In this document: positions 12,640 to 24,440 of the stretch, one piece after another | Layout of the letters: each line of letters opens with the position of its first letter | Numbering within the stretch: position 1 is the stretch's first letter | NCBI GenBank assembly: GCA_034008185.1 | Contig: CM067095.1 | Coordinates: 662,110-726,109 of the forward strand | DNA length: 64,000 nt | Source of the DNA: Gorsachius magnificus | Taxonomy: Eukaryota > Chordata > Aves > Pelecaniformes > Ardeidae | Direction of reading: 5' to 3' | Program-made: the position numbers and the translations under genes | The notes under the pieces: generated by a model | Seen by the model: only the letters and a program-made list of their open reading frames with translations | Database searches by the model: none | Told to the model about the DNA's origin: nothing

Positions 12640-13560
12640 CTATTGAAAGGGAAACTGAAATGCTGAATAGTTGTTAGGGAAAAAGGTGTATTGGCCCGTT
12701 CTATTTTGATTTTAATTACGAAAGGCTGGCATTTTTCATGCAATTTAGAGAGGAACCAGACAGGAAAAGGTCAAAACACAAGGGGCCTGGAACATCTCTA
12801 ATCCCATAATGGAGAGCAATACAAGGCTCTAATATTTGAACAATCAACATGGACTTTTGTTATGAAGACCAACATGTGATGGAAGGAGGTAAGAGGCTTT
12901 TAGATCTATTAGAAAACTGGTGTGCTGGGAATGGAGGGAAATGATGATGGGAAAATTAAAATTCAGCTCCAGCAGAAGGTTGCAGTGTTCAACTTGCAGC
13001 TCAGTGCATCGATCTGTTCCAGCATTTGACTTTCAACCATGACAAAACTGTGGGCAAATTAATTGTTCTCCAGGATATTAGGCATCAGAGTCTATTAATC
13101 CTCTCTGGAGTCGGATGCTCCATGAATACTAATGACAAGGGAGAGCTGCAGTCATGTCTTTCCCGGTCTGACTCAATGCTGTTGCTGCTGCTGCTGCCAT
13201 GGGGGGCAGGGGAGGGAGGGAAGCCCTGAGTGCCAGTCAGCCATTTGCTGCTTTTATTCAGATTTAAGGCTGATTACAATTGGGAAGAATAGCGTAATAT
13301 GGCAAATCCTCCTCCCGAGCCGGGGAGGGTCTGAAAATCAGAGAGCGAGAGGCAATGTTATATGTTTTCCACAAGGAAAAAAAGTGAAAGGCATAAGTTA
13401 TTTATGCAAATTCGAGCTCTGTATTCAGACATGTTTTAAGGAAGATCTCAGGAAATCATTTCTTAATTACACATATATATTGCACTTACTTTGCCTGCAT
13501 CCAGGCTTTTTTCTCCCAGACTAAAACATGTGGAATAAGTCACTGGGTTCTCCTTATTGT
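12640..13560. other. Long AT-rich repeat-free block, candidate regulatory element(s)
   Basis: About 0.9 kb of AT-rich, CpG-poor, non-repetitive sequence. It carries a perfect octamer ATGCAAAT at 13404-13411, several homeodomain cores (TTTAATTACG, AAATTAATTG) and a short CTG run at 13183-13197. It is the longest such block in the first third of the window. The composition and motifs fit a conserved enhancer cluster; conservation was not tested. Confidence 0.4.
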
Positions 13561-14539
13561 TTTACAAACCTATGACATTTCCCTCTGCTCTTCATTTCCC
13601 TTTCAAAGGGCCCTCCCCCTCCTCTCCCCCAAACCTCCCAGTGCTCTTCAGGGGAAGGCGCCCTGCTCCAGGAGCCTCCGCAGATTAATACTTAGCCCTC
13701 ATCTGCATATTCCTCTCAAGGAAATGGAGGCTGCAGGGAAGGGGTCTTGAAGATGTTTTACCTTCGCTAATGCTGCACATTTAAGTAATCCTCTGGAATT
13801 CCAGCACAGCTTTAATCATCCAAACCCAAGTCAGGACCATATTCCGTATAATTAATCCACAGAGCATAATGTTGCCTGGCGAAGGTGAATGCTCCCCCGG
13901 GGGTTTGCCCCGCCAGCGCCGCAGAGCCCATCCAACCCGTGTTACCCCAACTTCGCCGTTTGCTTCGCCATCAGGTTGCGCTACGGCAGCCGAGCGCGAG
14001 TGGCGACGCTGGGGTTTAAGACAAGGGGCTCTCCAGTGATGGCCCAGTGTTACGTTCTCATCTAAATGCATGGACGTTCCCTGTGGATCACGACGGGAAT
14101 ATATCACATTCACTATGCTGAATCCTTTTGTTCCCCTTTCCCCCTCGCAGGCGCACATAGCACTGTATTTACAGCTCATGGAATGCTGCAATGGTGGTAT
14201 TTGCAGTGAAACAGCGGGGCTGAAAAACCTGGGCAACGAGGGACCCCCAAAGAGGTTGCCAGGCCATTTGTTTGTCCAACGGGGCAATCCGGAACCTGCA
14301 AATTGCTGCAGAGGGCTTGCCCTGTGCCGAAACCTGCAGGCATCAAAGAGCTCCTCAAATTCTCCAAGCCGTGGTGTTTCGGAAAGCCCGTGTGCGAGGA
14401 CAACACGTGGAAGTGCTGAGCTCTTACCCAGCGAACCGGGGCTACCCGGGGTAAGCGTTGCTGAGGCCCCCGTCCCCAGCGGAATGGAAATGCCGCAATG
14501 CAAAGGGAGCGAAGCCATTAGTCTGCACTCTAACTGAGA
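13561..14539. other. Non-coding sequence, possible exon inside
   Basis: 13680-13860 is AT-rich and enhancer-like. A 300-bp interval, 14151-14450, is bounded by a good 3' and a good 5' splice consensus and is open in one frame (see findings). No protein domain was recognised, so no gene is called. Confidence 0.45.
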
Positions 14540-14690
14540 AGATATTTATGTCTGTGCAAACACAGCACGCGCCTTCCGCATGATTTGGAGCTAAATGCAG
14601 TGTTACTTAATTAATGCATATGTAACACACAAGGCTATTACACCTATTAGAGCTCTTGGACAATTAAAATTCCAGTGGTCCTCTCTACCA
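14540..14690. other. AT-rich island, candidate conserved non-coding element
   Basis: Repeat-free and AT-rich, with TTACTTAATTAATGCATATG and CAATTAAAATTCC. These are homeodomain/POU-like words in a low-CpG context. The regulatory role is inferred. Confidence 0.35.
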
Positions 14691-16031
14691 ACGGGTGTCC
14701 ATGACAAAGGGCTGAAAATCTTCTCTGCCCATAAACAACTGGCAAGGGCCAAGGGAAAAAAACCCCAAACCCGCAACAGCCAGAATGCAGTTTTCAGGTT
14801 TGCCGCAATTTATGAAAGTAAATGTGAGAGCCTTGTGCCTGGCATCGGTGCGTGTGCCCCAGGGAGCCGGTGAAAGCGCCTCGCCCCCTCCGTCTCTTTA
14901 CGCCTGTGTTCCCTCGGAGCGCGGCGGTGCCCAGGCAGGGCTGAGCAGGGCTGGGGGGACGACGGTGGGAGCGACGGGAGGGCGATTCACTGCGGGCTTT
15001 AAAGCATCGCCAGTCCTGTACATCCCGCTGGGTTTGCTGGGGGAGAGCAGAGGAACCGTGGCTTTCCCACTTCCAAACTGCCATGTTCCCTACGCCCCTG
15101 GACATTGCCTGTCAAAGCCAGACCCAGCGCCACTTCCATCAGCCACGTACAGGCTGCTCTTCCCAGGTGCAGATGCTGGCACGATTGCACTGTTCGGCTT
15201 TCAAGGTCTTTGCCCTTGCATCCCCTGCACCTCTGGGCTTCCTGGATTTGACCAGCACCAGAGCAGGGAATCTCACGAGAAACCAGGAATCAGTGAAACT
15301 CTGCAGGAAAAACTTGTTCTTGAGATGTTTCCAGCTCAGGTCCTCAAGGGTTGAGGCTGAGAGCCCCAGCGCTGCTCTGGGCGATACCTTCTGCTTGCAC
15401 GTCAGAGCCGGCACTGCCAGCGACCTCGGGGACGCGCTGGCTCTGTCCTGTGCTGCTGGGGCAAACCCGCCGCCCCCCTGCGTGCCGTGTTCGTGGTGTG
15501 GCTGCGACCTGTGGCCAGTACATGACTATCTGATGCCTCCCCTGTGCTGGCCCGTGCCCCATGTTCGGTCGGGGGGTTGGCTCAGTTCTCCCGGCCCCGT
15601 GCAGAGCTCTCTCCTTTATTGCCTGCAGAACGACGAGGGGGGTGCTACCCCCAGGCGGGCTGGAGCCCTGGTGCAGCAGAAGGTGAAATGGCCCTTAGAA
15701 GTGCTGTGGGAAACAAGGCCAGGAGGTGCCTTTGCTCTTTTGGTGCCTCCTGCAGTGGCGGAACCAGTGTTCCTGTGCCCTTGGCACGTGGCATGGGTAG
15801 AAGGAAAGCGGTGTTTGGTCTCCGTCCCCGCATGCGGCTCAGCCCTGCGCAGGGCCAGCCTGTCTAAGGCAGACCGGGACATAATTAGCGTCCCCATTCC
15901 TGTGCGTGGGGACTGATGCTCATGGAACCGTGGAGGTAAAACCCAGTGGCAGGGGAGGGACGAGACCCCTGCGGTGATGCTGGGGGGGGCTGAGGGTGGG
16001 AAGGGTGGTCGGTGCCAGCCAGCTCGGCCGT
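14691..16031. other. Non-coding single-copy sequence
   Basis: No gene recognised. A 277-codon plus frame (15083-15916) has no recognisable domain and overlaps other open frames of similar length. No mobile element was seen. Confidence 0.5.
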
Positions 16032-16135
16032 GAGTCCCCGGGGCAAGGCGTCTCCCATCACGGCACTGGGGCGAGTCCCCGGGGCAGGGCGTCTCCCATC
16101 ACGGCGCTGGGGCGAGCCCACGGGGCCGGCGTGGG
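16032..16135. repeat. 41-bp tandem repeat, about 2.5 copies
   Basis: Copies start at 16032 and 16073, with a partial copy from 16114. Each full unit opens with GAGTCCCCGGGGCA and contains CGTCTCCCATCACGGC. It is CpG-rich. Confidence 0.9.
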
Positions 16136-18453
16136 GCGGGAGCGCTCCCGTGGGCAGCGCTGGGGCGGCCGGGGCAGGGGCTTGGCGTGCGAGCTGCCTC
16201 CCGCCCTGCGCCGCATTACCCGGGCCCTGCCTCCCGTTTCAGAAGAGCTGACTTCAAATAAAAGAGCTCTTTGAAAAATCACCAGGCATTTTATTCATGA
16301 TTAGGTTTTGTCCAAAGTCTTTTGACAAGAAAATAGGTGATCCAGCTCAGAGAGATTTTCTTTTCTAGTACATAAGAAACCCATTACACATCTTTTTTAA
16401 AAAACAAAAACTTTCTTATTCTCTTTGAGCGAGCGTGGCCAGCTGTCAAAGGAGCAAGCTCAGCCTCCAAATGGGTTTAATACGAACCAGACCCCGCGGC
16501 CGGCCTTGTGCATTGTTTAACCATTGCTTCAGTTCCCCCTCTCCTCTGTCGCTGTGTCAGGTACTTACCATGTAGAGTCATAAGTTTTTAATGTTTAAAA
16601 TACAGCACGTTGTTTCAGTTAATGTAATTGTCCTCTCCCCCCCTTCCCCTCCGGTTTTATCTCCTTTCTGTTCTAGTGGTGTTAGTGTGATGGTAGCTTT
16701 CTCTTCCCAGAAAGGAGGTTTCGTGCAGCCCCGTGCCCCGGTTCAGCTCAGCGTCGAGGTCTCCTCCGGCCGGAGCTGCCGGAAGCCTCTCCTACGCCGT
16801 TTCCCTCCTGTTCCTCTCCCCTTTTAGCCCTCCTCTTCAGCACGCTGGCTCAATTCCTGGCTGGCGGGGGTAGGAGGTCGGTGCTGCTGCCCTTGAGCTG
16901 GGCTCGGTGCTAACGGCAGCCCCGCGGCTCTCCCAGGGCGCAGCCTCGGCGGCCGGCGCTGGTGCCGGGCGAGGAGCTGGGGCCGGCGGTGCAGGGTCCC
17001 GCTCTGCGGGATTTCGGGGGGGCCCTTTCTGGAGATGAATCTGCAGCACCCTTGAAATGGCGCTGCGCTTCTGCGTCACGTTCAGTTTTCCTTGGCCCTG
17101 TCACTGGTCGTGCCAATGCTTTGGCTACCAACCAGGCAGATTTAATAAGGCAGCGCACCCTGCACCCAAAGCTGCCACCATTTGCTGCCCCGGGGGACCA
17201 GGACGCGGCTCCTCCTCCCGGTGATGCGGCCGCCCCTCCGACTGCACGCATCCCCAGCGGGACCCCGAGGACAGCACGCCTCGCCGCTGCCAGCGCCTCC
17301 CACCCTACGGCGCCGGGCGTCGTGACGGCAAATGTCGGATGGTGACCAGCGCTGAGAAAAGGAATTCCCAAATGGAATTTTTTCTTCAAAAATCTGTTCC
17401 TTGAGGTGGAAACCTGAGAGCAGAGTTTCCGCAGGTGCTGCATGCAAGTAGTTTCCTAATGTTCATTACAGAGATGGGGGCCTTGCTGTGGCTGGCACCC
17501 AGCAAGGGTTGGGTGCGAGGAAGCCCCTTCCCAAAGGTGTGCGGTCTGCGCCAGAGGGGGTCAAGCGCGGGGAGGGAGAGCGCAGGGCCATGCGATGGCC
17601 GCAGCAAGCATCCCAATTGCCTTCGTGACCCACCGGCCATGCTGCAGGACAGGAGGGGCAGGAGGCGACTGCGGCCAGCGCCAGCCCTCCCCAAGGGTCC
17701 CGGGCTACCGAGGTGGCTGCCGTGGTGATGGCTGTGATAAACTGGTCAGGCTCCCTTGGAAAAGCAGCCAAGGTTCCACGCTTGCTCTTCCTCATGGAAA
17801 GCTGCTGCAGAGCCTCGCTCTTCCCGCTGGAAGCCCTGCCAGCCTGACCGCCCCTCTGCGTCCCCCCTTGGAAGCCCAGGGCCAGCAGCCAGCCCTGGCT
17901 TGCTGGGGAAGCCTGCCCAGCCGAGTCCTGTGCCGGTGTGGCTCCTTGCTTCCCCCTCTCTAAATCAGCCAGGAGGGGACCAATGGCCACGGTGGAACGG
18001 CAGCGCGCCGTCGATGGCGTCCCCGATGTGGAGTCACCACGTCCCCATGGCAGCAGGGATGGAGCGGGATGAACCACAGACAACTTTGGCTCTGGCAGCT
18101 TTAAATTCAGCTGGTCTTGTCCCTCCTGCTCCTGGGAGGCATTGGGCACCGTGTGAATGGCAGCGTCGGCACGCGCGCTCCTTCTGCCCCGCTCCTGCGC
18201 CGTAAGTGGTTGACAGCACGCGTTCCCTTGCACGAGAACCTGAGCGGTGCTGGGTGCCGGGGGATTGATCCCTTCTTGATGCCACAGGCGTTCGCCTGAT
18301 AGAAATGAATAAAAAACAAACCCTGATGGTGAAAATACAGCTGGGTCTGGAGAGCTGTTGACTTGGGGCTCTGCAGGAGCTCTTTCTCTGGCAGGCTTTC
18401 TCTGCTTTCCCTCATACGTTCCACTGGTGGAAGAGGTAGCAGGCACACACACG
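16136..18453. other. Non-coding sequence with an AT-rich island
   Basis: No gene recognised. 16240-16640 is AT-rich and repeat-free, an enhancer-like island that ends in a pyrimidine-rich tract and an acceptor-like TTCTAG at 16672-16677. From 16680 onward the sequence is GC-rich with long compositional frames, including a 330-codon minus frame at 17466-18458 with no recognisable domain. Confidence 0.5.
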
Positions 18454-18680
18454 ATCACAGAATCATAGAATCATAGAATCATAGAACATGGAATGGTTTG
18501 GGTGGGAAGGGACCCCCAGAGGTCACCCAGCCCAACCCCCCTGCAGGAGCAGGGACACCTTGAACCACATCAGGTTGCTCACAGCCCCGGCCAACCTGGC
18601 CTGGAACGTTCACAGGGATGGGGCCTCCACCCCCTCTTTGGGCAACCCCTTCCTATCTGCACGCCGTAACCCCACCTCTG
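18454..18680 (-). mobile_element. CR1 LINE 3'-end fragment, antisense
   Basis: Reads as the reverse complement of a CR1 3' end. It opens with the direct-repeat tail (ATCACAGAATCATAGAATCA repeated to about 18487), then GAATGGTTTGGGTGGGAAGG, then the block around CAGCCCAACCCCCCTGCAGG, AGCAGGGACACCTTGAACCA and CATCAGGTTGCTCACAGCCC, and finally GGGGCCTCCACCCCCTCTTTG. The similarity fades near 18680. It is 5'-truncated, as most avian CR1 copies are, and flanks show no target-site duplication, as expected for CR1. Confidence 0.95.
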
Positions 18681-21600
18681 TGCAGCACAGGCTTGCACGA
18701 GCTCTTTTCCTAATCCCTTTACAGGATCCATGCTGCTCTTCCTGTGGAAAAAGATACTGGTAGTTTGTTTTAAAAAAGAACTGAATCCCCGCGGCAGACA
18801 CACACACACTCACAAGAAAGGTTTAATTACAGAGAAAGAAACTCTTTATGAAGTTCATTGAAGTTTTACGTTTGAAAGCAAAGCTCCGAAGGAAAAAGCG
18901 CGCTCAGAAGGGAATCCTGCCCGCCCCGTACCGGCAGATCGGGCGAGCTGTGTGCTCAGCCTGGCTGTTTGCTGGCTGCTCCCCGGCGGGGGTGTTGGGT
19001 GCTACCCTGGCAAGAGGCAAAGCGCTTGGCCGTCCATCGCTTTGGGGAACATGGGGCTTTCCTCTTGGGCCCCTGAGTCTGAAATTATGGATGAATGATC
19101 CCTCTTTATCCATGAGAAGGGGCATCTCCCCAGCGGGCCCAGGCATTCCTGAGTCGCTCGTGGGGGGAAGAGGAGGGAACCAGAAGGATCAGATGCCCAG
19201 GACGGGGCTGAGCAATTTGTCATCGTTACCCGTCAGTTAGCCCTGGTGCCCTCGGGAGCGCTGAAGCACCTGGCTGAGGTCGCTGGGCTCCTTGTGCTCA
19301 GGCTTAGCAAAGCCTGGAGGAGCGGATAAACCGGCGTAAGGCCAGTGGCCGTGTTAGGAGCGTGCATGGGGGGTGAGACGCCCCAGCCGGACAATGGCAG
19401 GCTGGATATTGGCCCTGGGCAGGCTAGTGGAGATGTTGATGTGGGACCGGCTTGAGGAAGAGCTGAGGAAAAAGGAGCGCTCACTGAAGCCAGATGCATC
19501 CTTTGAAATAGAATGTATTTTAATAAAAGTAAATACAAAATGATGCACACCATACAGACTAAGAATGGGGGTGTTGAGGCCAGAGAGGGAGGCGGCATCG
19601 GGTTCCCTAACGGCTCTGCAAAGCGTCCGAGGGCTGGAATGGACAGCGGACACCGGCACACCTCCCCGACCTTGTGATAAAGAGCAAATTCCTGCGGTGG
19701 ATCCATAGCGGGGGTTCGTAAGCTGGAGTGGTGAAATGGTTTTATGGCAGAGTAAACTGGGACGGCGCTGGTGGGACGGGCGCGAGAACGTTGCCTGTCC
19801 CTGGTGCCAAGGTTTTTAAGGGGATGCTGAGGGCGTCAAAGAAAGCCACAAAGTCGTTTATGAGATGAAGCAAATGGGTTACAGAAAAAGAGATTAAAGA
19901 GCTCAAATGAGATGAAGAAGAGGAGTGAACACCTTCATTAAGCACTGAAGTGGCGTCTCAGGGCGCAGGTACCAGGGACCGAGGGCCTCAAGCCCGGCAG
20001 AGGAGGCAGCGCGGGAGCCAAAGGCTACAGGCAGAGGCGAGGCATTCAGCGTGGAAATAGGGCTCAAGCTGCCGGGAGGGAGGAATGACGGACTGGAAAA
20101 AACTACTCGTGGAAGCTGTGTATTTTCCATCTCCTCACACGTCCAAGGCAGGCGCTGTGGCCTGGGGGGAGCTGGGTGCGAGCTCTTCGAGTTGTTTGCG
20201 AGGGGTGGGGGGGAGGAATGAAGCCACCCGCGCCGGAGCAGCCCCGGCGTGTGATGCCACGGCTCCTTCTGGCCCCGAAACCGAGCGCCACCCTCCATGG
20301 GCAGCCCCGTTCCTGGGACGGGCTGGGTGCGCGGGGACCGGGGGCTTGCTTTGGGGGGGTGGGGGGGTGAGGGAGGGGCTGCCCTTATTATTCCCATTGA
20401 TGTCGCTTCACAAAGTGCTCCGCGACTTCCTGAAGAAACAAAAGCATAATTCATCTGCATGAATTTAAAGTGGCAGCTTCAAAGCTTCAGAGGAGCGGGG
20501 AAGCTGGCCCAGCGAGGCAGCCGGGTTTGTGAGCGAGCCCTGCTGCGCCTGCAGCCCCCGGGGGCCTCGCTCCAAATCGGCAAGGATGTTAAAAAATGGA
20601 AAAGGATCAGGAGGAAAACAACAACAACAAAAAAGCTTGGGAATGTCGGTGCTTTCCGACAGGTTTGAAAACAAACACAAAAAAGATAAAAAGAAAAAAA
20701 CCACCAAAAAGCAGGGAAAGAAGTGTCTCCTTAAAATGAAGCACTTAAAAGTGCTCCTCTGGGGCTGAAGAGAGTCTCGGCGACTCCTGGTATTTTGTGA
20801 AAAGCTGCAACGTAGTGACAAAATAATGCATTTTAATTTCCCTGGCAGAAGAAAGGTAACGAAAAGCCGGGTCCCTCCTGTTTGCTCCCCCTGCTCTGTC
20901 CTCTCCAAGCCCTGCCCTGGCCCTGGGGGCAAGGGACACGACAGCACACCACCCCCCCCACCGAGCTGGGCACGGGTGCTTTGGGGAGGTGGAACCGGAG
21001 AAACCAGAGGGATGTGGAAGCAGCGGCGATGGCCCCGTTCCTGTTACAGCAGGAACGCGGGGCTGTGGTCATCAGAGAGCTGGGGGACTGCTCCGGAGAA
21101 GCCTTTGGGCACAGCTCCGGCCCCTTCAGGGGACGAATAATTATTGGATGTAACGATCTGTAGATGAAAGGGGAGTTTAGAAATGCAACGCAAGAGTCAG
21201 CACCCGCTCAAGGTGCCCGGGAAGATGCTTTTGGCAAAGTGTTGCTGACTGGGGTGGGCTTCTCCTGTTGACTGGAACGAGCTGCCGGGCTGGGGCCGCC
21301 CGGGAGGTTGTGCCAGGGGGAAGCAGCCTGTGCATCGCTCCCGGGGGGCCCAGGTCAGCTCACATCGGGGGCCCCATGGAACCCCCATGAGCAGGGCAGT
21401 GCTCGAGAGGCGCCTGGCAGCCCAGGAGCTGTGGCTGGAGCCCCGGGAGGATGCGCAGCGGGCGTGGGTGGCTGCCACCAGCCCTGCCTTTGGTCACGCT
21501 GATGCAGTTTGTCCCCTGCCTTCTCCAGCAGCCGGGGGAAGTTCACGCCTCGGGGGAGGTCTGTCACACAGCGGAGGTCCCCTACCATCGGGGGGGCACA

Positions 21601-22329
21601 CGCTGAGGCTCGCTCCCGGAGCGGGGCATTTGCACGGGGAATCGCCCCATCCGCGATGAGACCACGCCAGGCAGCTCCGTGCGCTCCCAACGTCCGTGCG
21701 TCTGGCCTTGACCGCAGAGAGCCCCGTGGAGTTATCGAGGCTGTGCCTTGATGTAATTTTTGCTCCACTTTGACTCTAACAAAGCAGCAAATTGCTCCCT
21801 GCGGTTGTTTTACTTTTATTTATAGGGTAATTTGCATCACGCAGACAAGTTGGCCTATCGATAACGGTGGAGCAATTAAGGTCACCTGTCCCCTCCTCTC
21901 TTTCCCAGGGTCTCATCCCTCACCTGCGTGTCTTCATCTGGATCGGGTGCTGCGATGGGGTGGCTCATCTGACGCTGCTCTCCCTCTCTCAGCCCTCTCA
22001 CACCCACGCTCCCAACGCTTGGGTCAAGCTGCTGCGCTGCTTTGCTTTGCTTTGCCTTGCTTTGCCGCGTGATGTTGCTCAGAAGAAAAGGATTGCTGGT
22101 GGCACTTGCAACCAAAGCTGTTTTGCAAAGAGGAAAGGTGCAGCCATTCCCCGAGAAGAGAATGAAAAGTAGAAGGGAAAATATCCGGCTCGCATATTAA
22201 TATTTCATCATGAAAGGTAGTCAGGCTAAATTCATTACCGAGTACAGGTTGCTCTACACTGAAAGAATTAAGCCCAGCTTGGGTAAAAGCCCGGCTTAGG
22301 TAAACCCCCCCACATTTTCTCCTCCCCCC
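18681..22329. other. Non-coding sequence, partly unclassified
   Basis: No gene recognised. 18795-18815 holds a short CA-type run. 19230-19960 is moderately AT-rich and has some words reminiscent of old CR1 or LTR sequence (for example AAGTAAATACAAAATGATGC), but too few to classify. 20335-20380 is G-run rich. 21770-21895 is an AT-rich island with a perfect octamer ATTTGCAT at 21830-21837 and an ATCGATAA word. 22030-22070 has a (TTTGC)-type pentamer run. Confidence 0.45.
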
Positions 22330-22770
22330 TTCCCGCTCGCTGCCTCGCCGGGGTGGCTGGGGCGCTGGGAGCCGCTGGCCGGAGCAGCAGCGCTGGGGAG
22401 GCGGCCGGGGGCTGCGGGGGCGCAGAGCAGGCAGAGGGAGAGGATCCGCCGGGATGGGGCTGGGCACGGAGCCTCTCTGAAGCTCCTCTCATTTTTAGGG
22501 CAGCCTAAAGGTGCCGAAGGTGTTGGGAGGCAGGAGCACCCCCTCGGCAGCGGCTGAGCCGCCGGATAAATGCTTCGCGCTTCTGGAGGTGGAGAGAAAG
22601 GGAAGAGGGAGCCAGCCCGGGCGGCCGCTCCGCGCGCTGATGCTGAGCAGCAAGGTCATCTCCTGGTTGAAGCAAGCAGGGCGCTGGGCGCCTCCGCGAG
22701 CCCGGGCTGGCGGCGAGGTCGTCTCCCATGCAGAAGGCATCTCAGGCAGGATCGGGGGCCGGGCTGCCCC
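22330..22770. promoter_or_regulatory. CpG-rich block (island-like)
   Basis: Visibly dense in CpG (GCTCGCTGCCTCGCCGGGG, GGCGGCCGGGGGC, GGGCGGCCGCTCCGCGCG) and bordered on the left by an AT-rich enhancer-like stretch (22160-22310). In birds and other vertebrates such blocks often mark promoters or first exons, but no transcript is recognisable here. Strand is not assigned. Confidence 0.45.
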
Positions 22771-24095
22771 GGCGAGGGGTGCTGGTGTGCAGAGCTGCCA
22801 TTCTCAGCTCCCCTAGGACAGTCCATGCTTACAGGTTCATTTACCTCTGACGGTATCTGTAGGAAACTTGCACTTTAAAGTAAAAATATTTCCCAAACAC
22901 CTCTTGGGGCAGCTTTTCCTTTTCTCCGAGTAAGAATTTGATCCTGTAAATGTGGGTAATGGGAACAACGCTCACAGTCCTCACTGGGCAGAGCTCTGAG
23001 ATCTACAGATCAAACTCCCCGCGTGGGATCTGAATATCCAAATCAGCACGCAGTAAATCTTGACATTCTCAACAGCGCAAACAGGCAGCGCAGAATGAAC
23101 CGAGCCATCTGCTGCTGCCTCAGCGGCACCTGAAACGCACCCACGAGCGGCTCTGCTGGCTCCATCCCCCAGCAAATCCCGAGCTCCAGCTCCCCGGGAT
23201 GTTATCGGGGGTGCCCATCCCCGGCGCGGACCTTTCGTGGATGTGCTCGTGGCTCTCCCCCCATCAGCGCCGCATTAAAGCCCAGCAGCTGATGGCTGCT
23301 TGATGAACCAGAAGCCATCCAAGGAAAGCGCTATACATCCCTTAGCGAAGCGCAAGGGGAGGACCCGGACTGATCCTGGGGGACGCAGCCGTTGCCATGC
23401 CAGCCAAAATTACCAGTTCCCGTTCCTTTGGTGCACGTGGCACCTTTAGCCCAAGCGTGGTTTCGGTGGGTCACTAACGGCGAGGCTGGTGGCACGTTAC
23501 GGAGGACATTTGGGAACTGACTGGGAAGGGTTTGTTGAAAGGTCCCTGCCGAAGCCCAAAGGCTGGCGGAAATGCCCAGAGACCTCCTGACTACCAAAGC
23601 CTTTCCCCCCCCCCATGCCTGCAGTGCTATTGAGCTCAGATCCCCCCCGAGCATCCCCCTTCCTCCCCCCGGCTGGCCTCTTGTGTCTTCTTTGTGACAC
23701 CGGTACGACAGCGTCCTGGCTTCCCAGCACCAGCTATGCCCATTTTACAGCTTTTCAACCATTTATCTGGCATTGCCCGTGGTCGGCAGTGGGCTGCAGG
23801 GGGGTGCCCGTGCACCCGCTCCCCCCGCGCTGGAGAGACCTGGGCTCTCCCCAGTGCTTTCGAGGCGCCGGGGGGGTTTTGTCGCCCCGGGTGTCACAGA
23901 CTGCTCTGGCTCTGCATGTAAATGTAAGCGAGCGGTCAGGGAGCAGCGTTTCCACTTCCCACTCAAAGGATAATCCCACTCCGGTGCCCAGGACCCTCTG
24001 CAGGGGCTGAGCCCTGCGTCCCCCCGAGGGGCTGTACCTCGGCGGTTCTGGAGTCGTCGTCTAAGGGCCGGAGCCAGCAGCCTGCCCCGCTGGCG
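22771..24095. other. Non-coding single-copy sequence
   Basis: No gene recognised. 22800-22960 is AT-rich. The rest is mixed GC-rich sequence with C-run patches near 23607 and no mobile element. Confidence 0.5.
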
Positions 24096-24440
24096 TTGGT
24101 TGTTTGCACATGTTCACGGGGAAACAGTTTTAAAGGTGGCAATAACGAACATCCAATCAGTTACCATAGCGTTCGGGGATACGGCTGTGGCAGTCAATCT
24201 GCAGTGGCAAATCTGCATATTTATGCGGTTTCATTAATTATGTATTATGCAGCATTAATCCCAATAATATGTGTATGCTTGTTCAGTAGAACAGAGAGAA
24301 AAGGCCAGCCTAGCAGAAGAATTAATCAGAGAGCCATTCTCAGATCCCACATCGCTCTAGGTTGCAATTACAAGTGTTTTTACTTAAAAGGTTTTGCATT
24401 AAAAAAAATTAATTTTGCAAGATTTTGAGGTCCCCACATA
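24096..24440. other. AT-rich island, strong candidate conserved non-coding element
   Basis: About 345 bp of repeat-free, AT-rich, CpG-poor sequence with clustered POU/homeodomain-like words (CTGCATATTTATGC, CATTAATTATG, GCAGCATTAATCC, AAATTAATTTTGC). The sharp switch from GC-rich DNA on both sides and the motif density are typical of vertebrate developmental enhancers. A 110-codon open frame spans it but encodes nothing recognisable. Confidence 0.45.

Noticed and set aside
17466..18458. 330-codon minus-strand open frame, the longest in the window
   Set aside because: Its 5' end runs into CR1 tail sequence, its translation shows no domain, and plus-strand frames of similar quality cover the same bases.
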